Below, one piece after another: positions 22,763 through 22,832 of a stretch of 22,832 nt of DNA. The notes beneath the pieces are model-generated. The model did not search any database, was not told the origin of the DNA, and worked only from the letters and a program-made list of their open reading frames with translations. Location: the NCBI GenBank assembly GCA_902478985.1, contig CABSNH010000011.1, forward strand, positions 1-22,832, read 5' to 3'. The position numbers and the translations under genes are program-made. The DNA is from an uncultured Collinsella sp. (GTDB lineage Bacteria > Actinomycetota > Coriobacteriia > Coriobacteriales > Coriobacteriaceae). Each line of letters opens with the position of its first letter. Positions within the stretch are counted from its first letter, which is position 1.

Positions 22763-22832
22763 CTATGCCTGCATCCGGGGCCGTGCTGATTGACGACGGC
22801 GCTCCCAGCGCGCCAGCTTGATCGTCACCAGC
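22763..22832 (-). CDS. Probable 3' end of a gene entering from the right edge (unidentified)
   Basis: The minus strand is open for 22 codons from the window edge to a TAG at 22765-22763. The end of the product is LVTIKLARWERRRQSARPRM followed by two residues, a basic tail like those after the last membrane helix of transport proteins. Third-position G/C is high at first. Too short to identify. A competing 41-codon frame ends at 22707. Confidence 0.4.
   Translation of the reverse strand, partial: LVTIKLARWERRRQSARPRMQA

Noticed and set aside
22707..22832. Alternative 41-codon frame at the right edge on the minus strand
   Set aside because: Its third-position G/C is mixed and the peptide is low-complexity; the frame ending at 22763 reads more like a protein tail.

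Overview
The window is GC-rich DNA, about 60% G+C by eye. It is densely packed with genes in short operons on both strands, with clear Shine-Dalgarno sites. Gene content and codon bias suggest a gut actinobacterium of the class Coriobacteriia, most likely Collinsella or a close relative. That assignment is an inference from familiarity, not from a search.

Layout. (1) 1-2376 (-): a fused 23S rRNA methyltransferase (RlmKL type), cut by the left edge. (2) 2452-3279 (+): a Cof-type HAD phosphatase; 3473-4177 (+): a short transaldolase/F6P-aldolase-family enzyme. (3) 4178-4559: a gene-free 382-bp convergent gap holding a palindrome, a duplicated piece of the transaldolase 3' end, and an inverted-repeat element with a terminator inside it. 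(4) 4560-6707 (-): the RNA-binding protein Tex. (5) 6708-7118: a gene-free gap with an inverted-repeat element and a terminator. (6) 7119-10433 (-): an SDR dehydrogenase, an OFA-type MFS transporter and a Gfo/Idh/MocA oxidoreductase, with a divergent LysR regulator at 10667-11545 (+). This looks like an uptake-and-oxidation module for a small polyol, sugar acid or carboxylate of unknown identity. (7) 11753-15978 (-): a MarR regulator and two ABC exporter half-transporters, translationally coupled by overlapping stop/start codons. The pair has the signature residues of a heterodimeric exporter with one degenerate ATP site. (8) 15979-16689: a 711-bp divergent gap with the MarR promoter/operator and three palindromic structures. 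(9) 16690-17836 (+): a pyridoxamine/pyridoxal kinase coupled to a small Cys-rich TIGR04076-like protein. (10) 18007-18453 (-): low-molecular-weight protein tyrosine phosphatase. (11) 18514-22532: a divergent RpiR regulator, a GH4 6-phospho-alpha-glucosidase and a PTS EIICB, the same gene set as the Bacillus glv/mal maltose locus. (12) 22763-22832 (-): probable 3' end of another gene.

No phage, transposase, CRISPR array, rRNA or tRNA was seen. The genes are recognisable families. What stands out is the intergenic DNA: most larger gaps hold long inverted repeats, several in places where they cannot be terminators. Two of them (6789-6950 and 16353-16510) are members of one roughly 160-bp family. 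Their terminal arms differ between copies, yet each pairs with its own partner, and both share an identical 11-bp non-palindromic centre. This element family is the best candidate here for something undescribed.
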